6,342 nt of DNA, taken from contig JBBECF010000057.1 in assembly GCA_040881945.1 (NCBI GenBank), positions 1 to 6,342 on the forward strand, read 5' to 3'. This document shows, piece after piece, positions 1 to 5,920 of this stretch. Both the position numbers and the translations under genes were made by a program. Below the pieces are notes generated by a model that saw only the letters and a program-made list of their open reading frames with translations, ran no database searches and was not told where the DNA came from. This DNA comes from JBBECF01 sp040881945 (GTDB taxonomy: Bacteria > Pseudomonadota > Alphaproteobacteria > Dongiales > Dongiaceae). How positions within the stretch are numbered: the stretch's first letter is position 1; each line of letters opens with the position of its first letter.

Positions 1-52
1 TAAGGACGGCGAGCGCAAGGAGCTGGACCGACTCATCCAGGGCGCGCAGTGA
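1..52 (+). CDS. cvpA: C-terminal end of probable CvpA (partial, cut by the window edge)
   Basis: Only the last 16 codons and the TGA stop (50-52) are inside the window; the frame starts at base 2. The visible tail reads KDGERKELDRLIQGAQ, a charged amphipathic C-terminus ending in an ELDRLI-type motif. CvpA is a small inner-membrane protein associated with colicin V production, and in many proteobacteria it lies directly upstream of purF. The identity rests mainly on that gene order plus the charged tail, because the membrane segments are outside the window. Its stop codon overlaps the Shine-Dalgarno sequence of purF (GAGG at 51-54), which suggests translational coupling. Another short protein with a charged tail cannot be excluded. 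Confidence 0.55.
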   Translation, partial: KDGERKELDRLIQGAQ

Positions 53-54
53 GG
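51..54 (+). promoter_or_regulatory. Ribosome binding site of purF, overlapping the cvpA stop
   Basis: GAGG lies 8 nt before the ATG at 63 and shares two bases with the upstream TGA stop. This supports the ATG at 63 over the in-frame ATG at 84, which has no purine-rich sequence in front of it, although the protein from 84 would still keep the conserved N-terminus. Confidence 0.55.
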
Positions 55-62
55 CCTGGCCG

Positions 63-1538
63 ATGCCGGCGCGCAACCTCCCGATGCTGACGACCCACCC
101 GTTCGACGACGACCACCTGCACGAGGAATGCGGGGTGTTCGGCGTCTTCGGCGTGGACGAGGCCGCGGCGCATACGGTGCTGGGGCTGCACGCGTTGCAG
201 CACCGCGGCCAGGAGGCGGTCGGCATCGTCGCCTTCGACGGCCGCCAATTCAACGCCCATCGCGACCTCGGCCTGGTCGCCGACAGCTTCGCCTCGAAGG
301 CCGTGGTCGCCCGCCTGCGCGGCCATGCCGCGATCGGCCACGTGCGCTATTCGACCACCGGCGAGACGGCGCTGCGCAACGTCCAGCCGCTGTTCGCCGA
401 CCTCGAATTCGGCGGCTTCGCCATCGGCCACAACGGCAATCTGACCAATGCCTACGCCCTGCGTAGCGAGCTGGTGAAGCGCGGATCGCTGTTCCAATCG
501 ACCACCGACACCGAGGTCATCACCCATCTGATGGCGACGAGCCCGCGCGGCAGCGTCATCGACCGCCTGGTCCACGCCCTAAAGCAGGTCGAGGGCGCCT
601 ATTCGCTGGTCGCGCTGGCCGACGACATGGTGGTCGCCGTGCGCGACCCCCTGGGCGTGCGGCCGCTGGTGCTCGGCCGCCTGGGCGACGCCCACATCGT
701 CGCCTCGGAAACCTGCGCCCTCGACATCATCGGCGCCGAGTTCGTGCGCGACGTCGAGCCGGGCGAGCTGATCGTGCTCGACGCCTCGGGCGTGCACAGC
801 CTGCGGCCGTTCCCGCGCATCCAGCGGCGATTCTGCGTCTTCGAGTACATCTACTTCGCGCGGCCCGACAGCATGGTCGAGGGCACCAGCGTCTATGAGG
901 CGCGCAAGCGCATCGGCGCCGAGTTGGCGCGCGAGGCGCCGGTCGAGGCCGACGTCGTCATCCCGGTGCCCGATTCGGGCGTGCCGGCGGCGATGGGCTA
1001 TGCCCGGCAGGCGAGCATCCCGTTCGAGCTCGGCATCATCCGCAACCACTATGTCGGCCGCACCTTCATCGAGCCGAGCGACCAGATCCGCCACCTCGGC
1101 GTCAAGCTCAAGCACAACGCCAACCGGGCGAACATCGCCGGCCAGCGCGTCGTCCTGGTCGACGACAGCATCGTGCGCGGCACCACGTCGAAGAAAATCG
1201 TCGAGATGGTGCGCAGCGCCGGCGCCGCCGCGGTGCATATGCGCGTGTCGAGCCCGCCGACCCGGCATTCCTGCTTCTACGGTATCGACACGCCGGAGCG
1301 GAAGGAGCTGCTGGCCGCGCAGCACGACGTGGCCGCGATGGCGCGCATCATCGGCGTCGACAGCCTGGCCTTCATCTCGATCGACGGACTGTATCGCGCC
1401 ATGGGCGAACCGGGGCGCGACGTCGCACGGCCGCAATTCTGCGACGCCTGCTTCAGCGGCGACTACCCGACGGCGTTGACCGACCACGACGGCGGCGTCG
1501 TGCCGACCCAGCTTTCGCTGCTCGCCGAACTCGGCTGA
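63..1538 (+). CDS. purF: Amidophosphoribosyltransferase (glutamine PRPP amidotransferase)
   Basis: PurF is the cytosolic enzyme that transfers ammonia from glutamine to PRPP to make 5-phosphoribosylamine, the first committed step of purine synthesis. The 491 residues cover the whole family. The N-terminal Ntn glutaminase domain has its nucleophile at Cys23 in HEECGVFG, so a propeptide of 22 residues (15 if the ATG at 84 is used) must be removed. It also has RYSTTG at 95-100, HNGNLTN at 123-129 and TDTEV at 148-152. The C-terminal phosphoribosyltransferase domain has FEYIYFARPDS at 260-270, RNHYVGRTFIEP around 327-338 and the PRPP loop VVLVDDSIVRGTT at 363-375. Cys258, Cys404, Cys460 and Cys463 sit where the B. 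subtilis enzyme binds its [4Fe-4S] cluster. Counted from Cys23 the first two fall at 236 and 382, the Bacillus numbers. The E. coli type lacks the cluster. The gene sits between cvpA and an SDR gene in one tight plus-strand run. No purine-repressor-type operator is visible, since the promoter is outside the window. Confidence 0.97.
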   Translation: MPARNLPMLTTHPFDDDHLHEECGVFGVFGVDEAAAHTVLGLHALQHRGQEAVGIVAFDGRQFNAHRDLGLVADSFASKAVVARLRGHAAIGHVRYSTTGETALRNVQPLFADLEFGGFAIGHNGNLTNAYALRSELVKRGSLFQSTTDTEVITHLMATSPRGSVIDRLVHALKQVEGAYSLVALADDMVVAVRDPLGVRPLVLGRLGDAHIVASETCALDIIGAEFVRDVEPGELIVLDASGVHSLRPFPRIQRRFCVFEYIYFARPDSMVEGTSVYEARKRIGAELAREAPVEADVVIPVPDSGVPAAMGYARQASIPFELGIIRNHYVGRTFIEPSDQIRHLGVKLKHNANRANIAGQRVVLVDDSIVRGTTSKKIVEMVRSAGAAAVHMRVSSPPTRHSCFYGIDTPERKELLAAQHDVAAMARIIGVDSLAFISIDGLYRAMGEPGRDVARPQFCDACFSGDYPTALTDHDGGVVPTQLSLLAELG

Positions 1539-1543
1539 GGACG

Positions 1544-2260
1544 ATGGCGACAGGCGGACGGCTGGCCGGGCGCATCGCCCTCGTCACCGGCGCCTCACGC
1601 GGCATCGGCGCCGCGGTGGCGCGGCGCTTCGCCGCCGAAGGCGCCCAGCTCGTGCTCGCGGCGCGCACCGTCGGCGGTCTGGAGGAAACCGACGACGCGG
1701 TGCGCGCGACCGGCGGCGGCGCCACCCTGGTACCGCTCGACCTCGCCGATTTCGCGGCCATCGACCGGCTCGGCCAGGCGCTCCATGAGCGCTTCGGGCG
1801 GCTCGACGTGCTGGTCGGCAACGCCGCGGCGCTCGGCACGCTGACGCCGGCGGCGCAGATCAAGCCGGCGGAGTGGGACGGCGTGCTGGCGGTCAATCTG
1901 ACCGCCAACTGGCGGCTGATCCGCAGCCTCGACCCGCTGCTGCGCGCCTCGCCCGCCGGCCGCGCCCTGTTCGTCACCTCCGGCGCGGCGCGCGGGCCGC
2001 ACGCCTATTGGGGCGCCTACGCGGTGAGCAAGGCGGCGCTCGAGATGCTGGTCCTGACCTACGCGGCCGAGGTCGCGCGCACGGCGCTGCGCGTCAACCT
2101 GGTCGATCCCGGCGCGGTGCGCACCGCCCTGCGCGCCCGCGCCTTTCCCGGCGAGGATCCGGCCACCCTGCCCCACCCCGACGACGTCACCGAGGTCTTC
2201 GTCGAGCTCGCCGAGGCCGCCTGCGCGCGCCACGGCGAGATCGTGCGGGCGCGGCCGTAG
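1544..2260 (+). CDS. YciK-like short-chain dehydrogenase/reductase (SDR), NAD(P)-dependent
   Basis: This is a classical SDR oxidoreductase of 238 residues with a single Rossmann fold. The visible motifs are TGASRGIG (15-22) for the dinucleotide, Asp66-Leu67 for the adenine ring, Asn93 in a GNAA variant of the usual NNAG, Asn118, Ser146, and the catalytic Tyr159-x3-Lys163 (YAVSK). DPG at 188-190 follows on the usual strand. Arg19 and Arg41 at the end of strand 2 suggest NADP(H), by inference. The WGAYAVSK context and the segment RTALRARAFPGEDP (193-206) closely resemble E. coli YciK (RTAMRASAFPTEDP from memory). The substrate is unknown. The start lies 5 nt after the purF stop, with GAGGA only 2 nt before the ATG, so it is probably expressed by coupling from purF. 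The short C-terminus fits a soluble cytosolic enzyme. Confidence 0.9.
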   Translation: MATGGRLAGRIALVTGASRGIGAAVARRFAAEGAQLVLAARTVGGLEETDDAVRATGGGATLVPLDLADFAAIDRLGQALHERFGRLDVLVGNAAALGTLTPAAQIKPAEWDGVLAVNLTANWRLIRSLDPLLRASPAGRALFVTSGAARGPHAYWGAYAVSKAALEMLVLTYAAEVARTALRVNLVDPGAVRTALRARAFPGEDPATLPHPDDVTEVFVELAEAACARHGEIVRARP

Positions 2261-2299
2261 TACTCGGGACAGCGACCGCGCGAAGACAAATTGGACTCA

Positions 2300-2321
2300 T
2301 CCCCATTTCTCCCCATTTCTC
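2300..2321. repeat. Short tandem repeat, 10-bp unit TCCCCATTTC, about 2.2 copies
   Basis: Two exact copies of TCCCCATTTC (2300-2309 and 2310-2319) are followed by the first two bases of a third. On the minus strand this gives TGGGG twice on a 10-bp period, about one helical turn. That resembles the spaced TGGG repeats bound by MraZ-type regulators, but no cell-division gene is nearby, so the resemblance may be chance. Confidence 0.7.
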
Positions 2322-2423
2322 ATTCGGCGCGCAACATAGTTCCGTTTTCGCTCGCAAACGCGCAATTCTTCCGTGTGCATGGGGTTGAACGTCGTTTTTC
2401 TTGATGTCCCCCTGCCGCAGGTC

Positions 2424-2435
2424 CGCCGGCCGGCG
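2424..2435. repeat. 12-bp perfect palindrome CGCCGGCCGGCG just after the der stop
   Basis: The palindrome starts one base past the der stop codon (TGA, complement of 2437-2439). It has no loop and no following T-run on either strand, so it is not a canonical terminator. In DNA of this GC content such palindromes can be accidental. Confidence 0.4.
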
Positions 2436-2436
2436 C

Positions 2437-3780
2437 TCACCGCTCCGGGGCGTAGGGGTTCTTGCCCTTGCGCAGAAGCAGGCGGATCGGCACGCCGGGC
2501 AGATCGAAGCTGTCGCGCAGGCTGTTCACCAGATACCGCGAGTACGAGTCGGGCAGCTTCTCGGGCCGGCTGACGAAGAGCGCGAAGGTCGGCGGCCGGG
2601 TCTTGATCTGGGCGCCGTAGCGCAGCTTCAGGCGCCGCCCGGCGACGAGCGGCGGCGGATGCGCCTCGACCGCGTCGCCGAGCCAACGGTTGAGCGCCGA
2701 CGTCGGCACGCGCCGGTTCCACAGTTCGTAGGCCGCCAGCACCGCGTCGAGCAAACGATCGAGGTTCTTGCCGGCAAGCGCCGAGACGGTCACGGGCCGC
2801 AGGCCGTGCACCTGCGGCAACGACGTCTCGATCCGGTCGCGGAGCCGCCGCAGCGCCGCGGTCTTGTCCGTCACCAGGTCCCATTTGTTGGCCGCGACGA
2901 CGAATGCGCGGCCTTCGTCGATCACCATGCGGGCGATCGTCAGGTCCTGGCGTTCGAGCATGTCGTTAGCGTCGAGCACGAGCACGACGACCTGGGCGAA
3001 GCGCACCGCGCGCAGGGTGTCCTCGACCGACAGCCTCTCCAGCTTCTCGGCGACCCGGGCGCTCCGGCGCAGGCCGGCGGTGTCGACCAGGCGGATGTCC
3101 CGGCCGCGATAGCGCCAGGCGACCGCGATGGCGTCGCGGGTGATGCCCGGCTCCGGGCCGGTGAGCAGGCGTTCCTCGCCGAGCAGCCGGTTGATCAGCG
3201 TCGACTTCCCCACGTTCGGTCGGCCGACGATGGCGAGCTGCAGCACGCCCGTCGCCTCGTCCGCGGCCGGCGCTTCGTCGGCGGCGGCGGCGGCGTGGGG
3301 TGCGATCGCGTCGTAGAGGTCGGCCAGGCCCTCGCCGTGCTCGGCCGAGATCGCCACCGGGTCGCCGAAGCCCAGCGCGAAGGCGTCGATGACGCCGGTC
3401 GCGCCGAGGCGGCCCTCGCACTTGTTGGCGACCAGCACCACCGGGGTCGGGCTCTTGCGCAGCAGGTTGGCGAATTCGGCGTCGAGCGGGATGACGCCGG
3501 CGCGCGCGTCGATCAGCAGCAGCGCCAGGTCGGCCTCGGCCACCGCGCGCTCGGTCTGCGCGCGCATGCGCGCCGGCAGGCTGTCGTCGCGCGCTTCCTC
3601 GAACCCGGCCGTGTCGATGACCGTGAAGCGGAGATCGCCGAGATGAGCGTCGCCGGTGCGGCGGTCGCGCGTCACGCCCGGCGTCTCGTCGACCAGCGCC
3701 AGCCGCCGGCCGACCAGGCGGTTGAACAAGGTCGACTTGCCGACGTTCGGCCGACCCACGATCGCGACGGCGAAGGGCAT
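2437..3780 (-). CDS. der: Ribosome biogenesis GTPase Der (EngA)
   Basis: Der is an essential cytosolic GTPase with two tandem G domains that helps mature the 50S ribosomal subunit. The 447-residue product is family-typical in length. G domain 1 shows GRPNVGKS (9-16), Thr37 in GVTRD, DTAG (56-59), NKCE (119-122) and SAE (145-147). G domain 2 shows GRPNVGKS (186-193), Thr214 in GITRD, DTAG (233-236), NKWD (298-301) and SAL (333-335). An Ala/Asp/Glu-rich linker (about 162-177) joins them, and a KH-like domain runs from about 350 to the end, including LKLRYGAQIKTRPPTFALFV near 385-403. The NKCE motif has Glu in place of the usual Asp of NKxD. The start is placed at the standard MPFAVAIVGRPN N-terminus. 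The ATG follows the bamB stop after 3 nt with only a weak AGG in front, so translation is probably coupled. It is the last gene of the minus-strand unit. Confidence 0.97.
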   Translation of the reverse strand: MPFAVAIVGRPNVGKSTLFNRLVGRRLALVDETPGVTRDRRTGDAHLGDLRFTVIDTAGFEEARDDSLPARMRAQTERAVAEADLALLLIDARAGVIPLDAEFANLLRKSPTPVVLVANKCEGRLGATGVIDAFALGFGDPVAISAEHGEGLADLYDAIAPHAAAAADEAPAADEATGVLQLAIVGRPNVGKSTLINRLLGEERLLTGPEPGITRDAIAVAWRYRGRDIRLVDTAGLRRSARVAEKLERLSVEDTLRAVRFAQVVVLVLDANDMLERQDLTIARMVIDEGRAFVVAANKWDLVTDKTAALRRLRDRIETSLPQVHGLRPVTVSALAGKNLDRLLDAVLAAYELWNRRVPTSALNRWLGDAVEAHPPPLVAGRRLKLRYGAQIKTRPPTFALFVSRPEKLPDSYSRYLVNSLRDSFDLPGVPIRLLLRKGKNPYAPER

Positions 3781-3783
3781 GGC

Positions 3784-5094
3784 CTAGCGGAACGCGATCA
3801 GCTTCGCGTTGTCCGTCAGGAAGTACAGGGTGCTGCCGGCGACGACCGGCGGCAGGTGCGCGCCGCCCGGCAGCTTGAGATTGCCGACGATCTCGCCGCT
3901 CTGCGGCGCGACGAACAGCGCCTCGCCGTTCGAGCCGGCGACGATCAGGCGGTCGCCGGCGAGCGCCGGTCCCGTCCAGTAGATCGGCCGCTGCCGCTTC
4001 TCCTCGTCCTCGAAACGCGGCAGCGGCCGCACCCAGCGGATGCGGCCGTCGCGCCGGGTCAGGCACAGCAGCTCGGCATTGTTGCTGATCAGAAAGATGA
4101 ATTCGCCGGCGAGCCACGGGCTTTCCGTGCCGCCGACGTTGGCGTCCCAGGTGCGGGCGCCGCTGCGCAGGTCGATCGCCGCGACGATGCCGCTGTGGCT
4201 GACCGCCACCACCAGGTCGCCGTCGATGACCGGCCGGCCGCGGATGTCGGCCAGGGTGGCGATCGCGCCGGCGCGCGCGACGCCGGCGAGGTTGTCGCTC
4301 CACAGCACGCGGCCGGTCTCCGCCCGCAGGGCGAACAGCTCGCCCGAACTGTACGGCGCCACGACGGTGTTGGCCGCCACCGCCGGGGCGGCCCCGCCGA
4401 GCAGCCCGGCAGATTCCGAAATGCCGGCGTGCGACCACAGCCGCCGGCCGTCGCCGGCGTCGTAGGCGACCAGTTGATTGTCGACGGTCAGCACGAACAG
4501 CCGGCCGTCGCTGAAGGTCGGCGACGCGCGCGCCGGCGCCGGCGCCGGGCTCTGCCAGGCCTCGGCCCCGGTGGCGGCATCGAGCGCAAAGACGCGGGCG
4601 AACGGCGTTGTCGCATAGAGCCGGCCGTCGGCGAAGGCGAGGCCGCCGCCGAACAGGCCGCCGCGTTCCTCCCGCGGCGTCAGGTCGACGCGCCACAGCC
4701 GCTTGCCGCCGGCGGCGTCGAAGGCGCTGACGGTCGCGCCGGCGTCCATGGCATAGACGCGCCCGTCGGCGACCACCGGCTCGGTCAGCAACCACTGGGA
4801 ATCGCCGCCCTGGCGGCCGACATCGGCAACCCAGGCCGCCGTCAGCGCCTGCGGCAGGGCGAGGTGCTGAACCGCGTGCGAAGGCACGCCGCCCGCCTGC
4901 GCCCAATCCGGGTTGTGATAGGGCAGCGGCAGGATCACCGGCAGGGCGGCAAGCGCCGGATCGGCCGTCAGCTCGCTGTCGAGCTGCAGCACCGCCTTGC
5001 GCTCGCCGGGCAGCGGCGGCCCTTCCGAGGCGCCGAGGAAGCCGTCGCAGCCGGCCACGGCGAGGGCCAGGGCGAGCGGCGCCAAGCGCAACAT
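3784..5094 (-). CDS. bamB: Outer membrane assembly lipoprotein BamB-like, PQQ-type beta-propeller
   Basis: BamB is a periplasmic lipoprotein of the beta-barrel assembly machinery that binds BamA and aids insertion of outer-membrane proteins. The N-terminus is a lipoprotein signal peptide, MLRLAPLALALAVAGC, with lipobox VAGC. The lipidated cysteine is residue 16 from this start. The rest is a string of beta-propeller repeats of the form xxAxDxxxGxxxW, for example AFDAAGGKRLW, ALDAATGAEAW, AYDAGDGRRLW, ALRAETGRVLW and AIDLRSGARTW. Two weaker repeats follow, and a closing strand KLIAFR at the C-terminus fits an eight-bladed ring. An in-frame ATG at 5100 would add Met-Thr. I prefer 5094 because AAGG, overlapping the upstream TAA stop, is 7 nt from it but only 1 nt from 5100. 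The repeats alone could also be a PQQ dehydrogenase, but lipobox, length (436 aa) and position before der favour BamB. Confidence 0.9.
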   Translation of the reverse strand: MLRLAPLALALAVAGCDGFLGASEGPPLPGERKAVLQLDSELTADPALAALPVILPLPYHNPDWAQAGGVPSHAVQHLALPQALTAAWVADVGRQGGDSQWLLTEPVVADGRVYAMDAGATVSAFDAAGGKRLWRVDLTPREERGGLFGGGLAFADGRLYATTPFARVFALDAATGAEAWQSPAPAPARASPTFSDGRLFVLTVDNQLVAYDAGDGRRLWSHAGISESAGLLGGAAPAVAANTVVAPYSSGELFALRAETGRVLWSDNLAGVARAGAIATLADIRGRPVIDGDLVVAVSHSGIVAAIDLRSGARTWDANVGGTESPWLAGEFIFLISNNAELLCLTRRDGRIRWVRPLPRFEDEEKRQRPIYWTGPALAGDRLIVAGSNGEALFVAPQSGEIVGNLKLPGGAHLPPVVAGSTLYFLTDNAKLIAFR

Positions 5095-5101
5095 CGTCAT
5101 G

Positions 5102-5106
5102 CCTTA
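5102..5106 (-). promoter_or_regulatory. Ribosome binding site of bamB formed by the upstream stop codon (TAAGG)
   Basis: On the minus strand the TAA stop of the YfgM-like gene runs straight into GG, making TAAGG. Its spacing of 7 nt to the ATG at 5094 is good, while the ATG at 5100 is too close. Stop and ribosome binding site share bases, which points to translational coupling. Confidence 0.5.
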
Positions 5107-5778
5107 CGACCCCGCGAGAGCAGCCAGAATTTCCGCCGCCCGGGCGCGCAAGGAGGGCGGCGCCTCGAGATCGTCGGCGAGAGCGGCGAAGACACCGCGC
5201 GCGCGGCCCGCGTCGCCGGCGCGCCATGCGAGCAGCCCGGTCAGCTCCAGCGCCGCGTGGCGCCACGGGCTGTCGGCGGCGGCGAGCGGCGCGAGCCGGG
5301 CCATGAGGACAGCCGGATCGGCGGTATCGAGGCTGTGCTGCGCCAGCAGGATGACCGCCAGGTCGCGCAGCGGCCGCGGCGCGTCGTCGTCCTTCGCCAG
5401 CGCCTCGTATTGGGCCAGCGCGCCTTCGGCATCGCCCGCCGCGGCCCGCAGCCGCGCCTGCTGCAGACGGGCGAGCGCGGCATAGCCGTCGTCGCCGTCC
5501 GCGAGTCGCGCCAAGGCCGCCGCCGCCGCCGCGTCGGATCGGGCGATCGACTCGACCGCGGCGGCATAGTCTTGGCTGCGCTGCAGCCGTTGCGACCGTT
5601 CGTAGCGCTGCCAGCCGACGGTGGCGGCGGTGGCGAGCACGACGACGACCGCCGCGGCGACCACGGTCGTGCCATAGCGCTGCCACAGCCGGGTCAGGTT
5701 GTCCCGGCGCAGATCCTCGTCGATTTCGCGAAAAATGTCGGCCACGGTGCGCCCCGGTCGCTCGGCGGGCGGTACCAT
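5104..5778 (-). CDS. YfgM-like membrane-anchored tetratricopeptide-type protein
   Basis: In E. coli YfgM is an inner-membrane protein with a periplasmic TPR domain that associates with the SecYEG translocon and the chaperone PpiD. The product is 224 aa from the ATG at 5778. A short cytosolic segment with the conserved-looking DIFREIDEDLRRDN (residues 14-27) and LWQRYG leads into one transmembrane helix, TTVVAAAVVVVLATAATVGW (37-56). Then comes a long Ala-rich helical region with TPR-like helix pairs at about 97-130 (YAALARLQQARLRAAAGDAEGALAQYEAL) and 170-201 (HAALELTGLLAWRAGDAGRARGVF). The start is uncertain. A GTG at 5745 would begin directly at VADIFREI, and the frame stays open to an ATG at 5859, but that extension is Arg/Ala-rich with no conserved look and would cover the divergent regulatory region. 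It is first in the unit with bamB and der, as in E. coli. Confidence 0.82.
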   Translation of the reverse strand: MVPPAERPGRTVADIFREIDEDLRRDNLTRLWQRYGTTVVAAAVVVVLATAATVGWQRYERSQRLQRSQDYAAAVESIARSDAAAAAALARLADGDDGYAALARLQQARLRAAAGDAEGALAQYEALAKDDDAPRPLRDLAVILLAQHSLDTADPAVLMARLAPLAAADSPWRHAALELTGLLAWRAGDAGRARGVFAALADDLEAPPSLRARAAEILAALAGS

Positions 5779-5815
5779 AGCCCGGCGATTCCGCCTTGGC
5801 AAACCCGCGCCCGAT

Positions 5816-5843
5816 GGCGCCGCGGCGGCTTCCGCGCGGCGCC
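5816..5843. promoter_or_regulatory. Perfect 9-bp inverted repeat in the divergent intergenic region
   Basis: GGCGCCGCG (5816-5824) and CGCGGCGCC (5835-5843) are exact reverse complements separated by 10 nt. The element lies 38 bp before the preferred YfgM-like start and 77 bp before the lipoprotein start. It could be an operator for both directions, a hairpin in either 5' leader, or a chance product of high GC. I could not place a convincing -35/-10 pair around it on either strand. Confidence 0.5.
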
Positions 5844-5845
5844 TT

Positions 5846-5856
5846 AACGGTCCGTT
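5846..5856. promoter_or_regulatory. 11-bp palindrome AACGGTCCGTT in the divergent region
   Basis: The two 5-bp arms AACGG and CCGTT flank one central base. It is less GC-rich than its surroundings and only 2 bp from the larger inverted repeat. A regulator half-site pair is possible, but there is no independent support. Confidence 0.3.
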
Positions 5857-5905
5857 CATCGGCCCGGGGCTACCCTTCAGACGGGCTTCCGACCCAGGTA
5901 GGGAC

Positions 5906-5912
5906 GAGGAGG
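5906..5912 (+). promoter_or_regulatory. Strong ribosome binding site of the small lipoprotein gene
   Basis: GAGGAGG sits 8 nt before the ATG at 5921. It is by far the best Shine-Dalgarno match in the window. It fixes this start against longer upstream readings of the same frame and suggests that the small lipoprotein is made at high level. Confidence 0.8.
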
Positions 5913-5920
5913 ATCAAGGT

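Larger units (their letters stand above)
2261..2436. other. Convergent intergenic region, partly lower in GC
   Basis: This 176-bp gap lies between the 3' ends of the SDR gene and der. The stretch from about 2285 to 2410 is near 50% GC by eye, clearly below the roughly 70% of both neighbours. It contains a two-copy 10-bp tandem repeat and a 27-codon minus-strand reading frame (2297-2380) without a convincing ribosome binding site. I found no classic hairpin followed by a T-run for either gene. The hairpins seen (CCTGCCGCAGG at 2411-2421 and GCGCGG/CCGCGC at 2249-2281) are short or long-looped and lack a following U-tract. Termination may be Rho-dependent. Confidence 0.6.

Noticed and set aside
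33..1487. Two minus-strand open frames opposite purF
   Set aside because: They are codon-on-codon antisense to purF, broken only where purF uses a single CTA codon at 579-581. No motif or ribosome binding site supports them.
2249..2281. GCGCGG/CCGCGC hairpin at the end of the SDR gene as its terminator
   Set aside because: The stem is only 6 bp with a 21-nt loop and no T-run follows.
2297..2380. 27-codon minus-strand frame in the convergent gap as a real small gene
   Set aside because: No ribosome binding site precedes the ATG and no signal or membrane feature is visible, so it is kept only as part of the intergenic observation.
2411..2421. CCTGCCGCAGG palindrome as the der terminator
   Set aside because: The loop would be one base, and on the minus strand it is followed by GGGGGACATC and then an A-run rather than a U-run.
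2966..5686. Minus-strand open frame of 906 codons
   Set aside because: It is an off-frame reading through der, bamB and the YfgM-like gene, made of Arg/Ala/Gly runs typical of shifted frames in high-GC DNA.
5796..5801. TTGGCA as a -35 box for the lipoprotein promoter
   Set aside because: No acceptable -10 hexamer lies 16-18 bp downstream; that position is inside the GC-rich inverted repeat.
2401..5847. Plus-strand open frame of 1148 codons as a giant protein
   Set aside because: It is codon-on-codon antisense to three well-recognised genes, the translation is an Arg/Ala/Gly/Gln/Asp-rich string with no domain, and its openness is explained by the absence of TTA, CTA and TCA codons opposite.
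5779..5859. N-terminal extension of the YfgM-like protein from the ATG at 5859
   Set aside because: The extra 27 residues are Arg/Ala/Pro-rich with no conserved look and precede the usual DIFREIDEDLRRD start region. They would also swallow the divergent regulatory DNA.
5699..5920. Longer upstream start for the small lipoprotein frame
   Set aside because: The signal peptide and the strong GAGGAGG ribosome binding site fix the start at 5921. The upstream part overlaps the start of the divergent gene.
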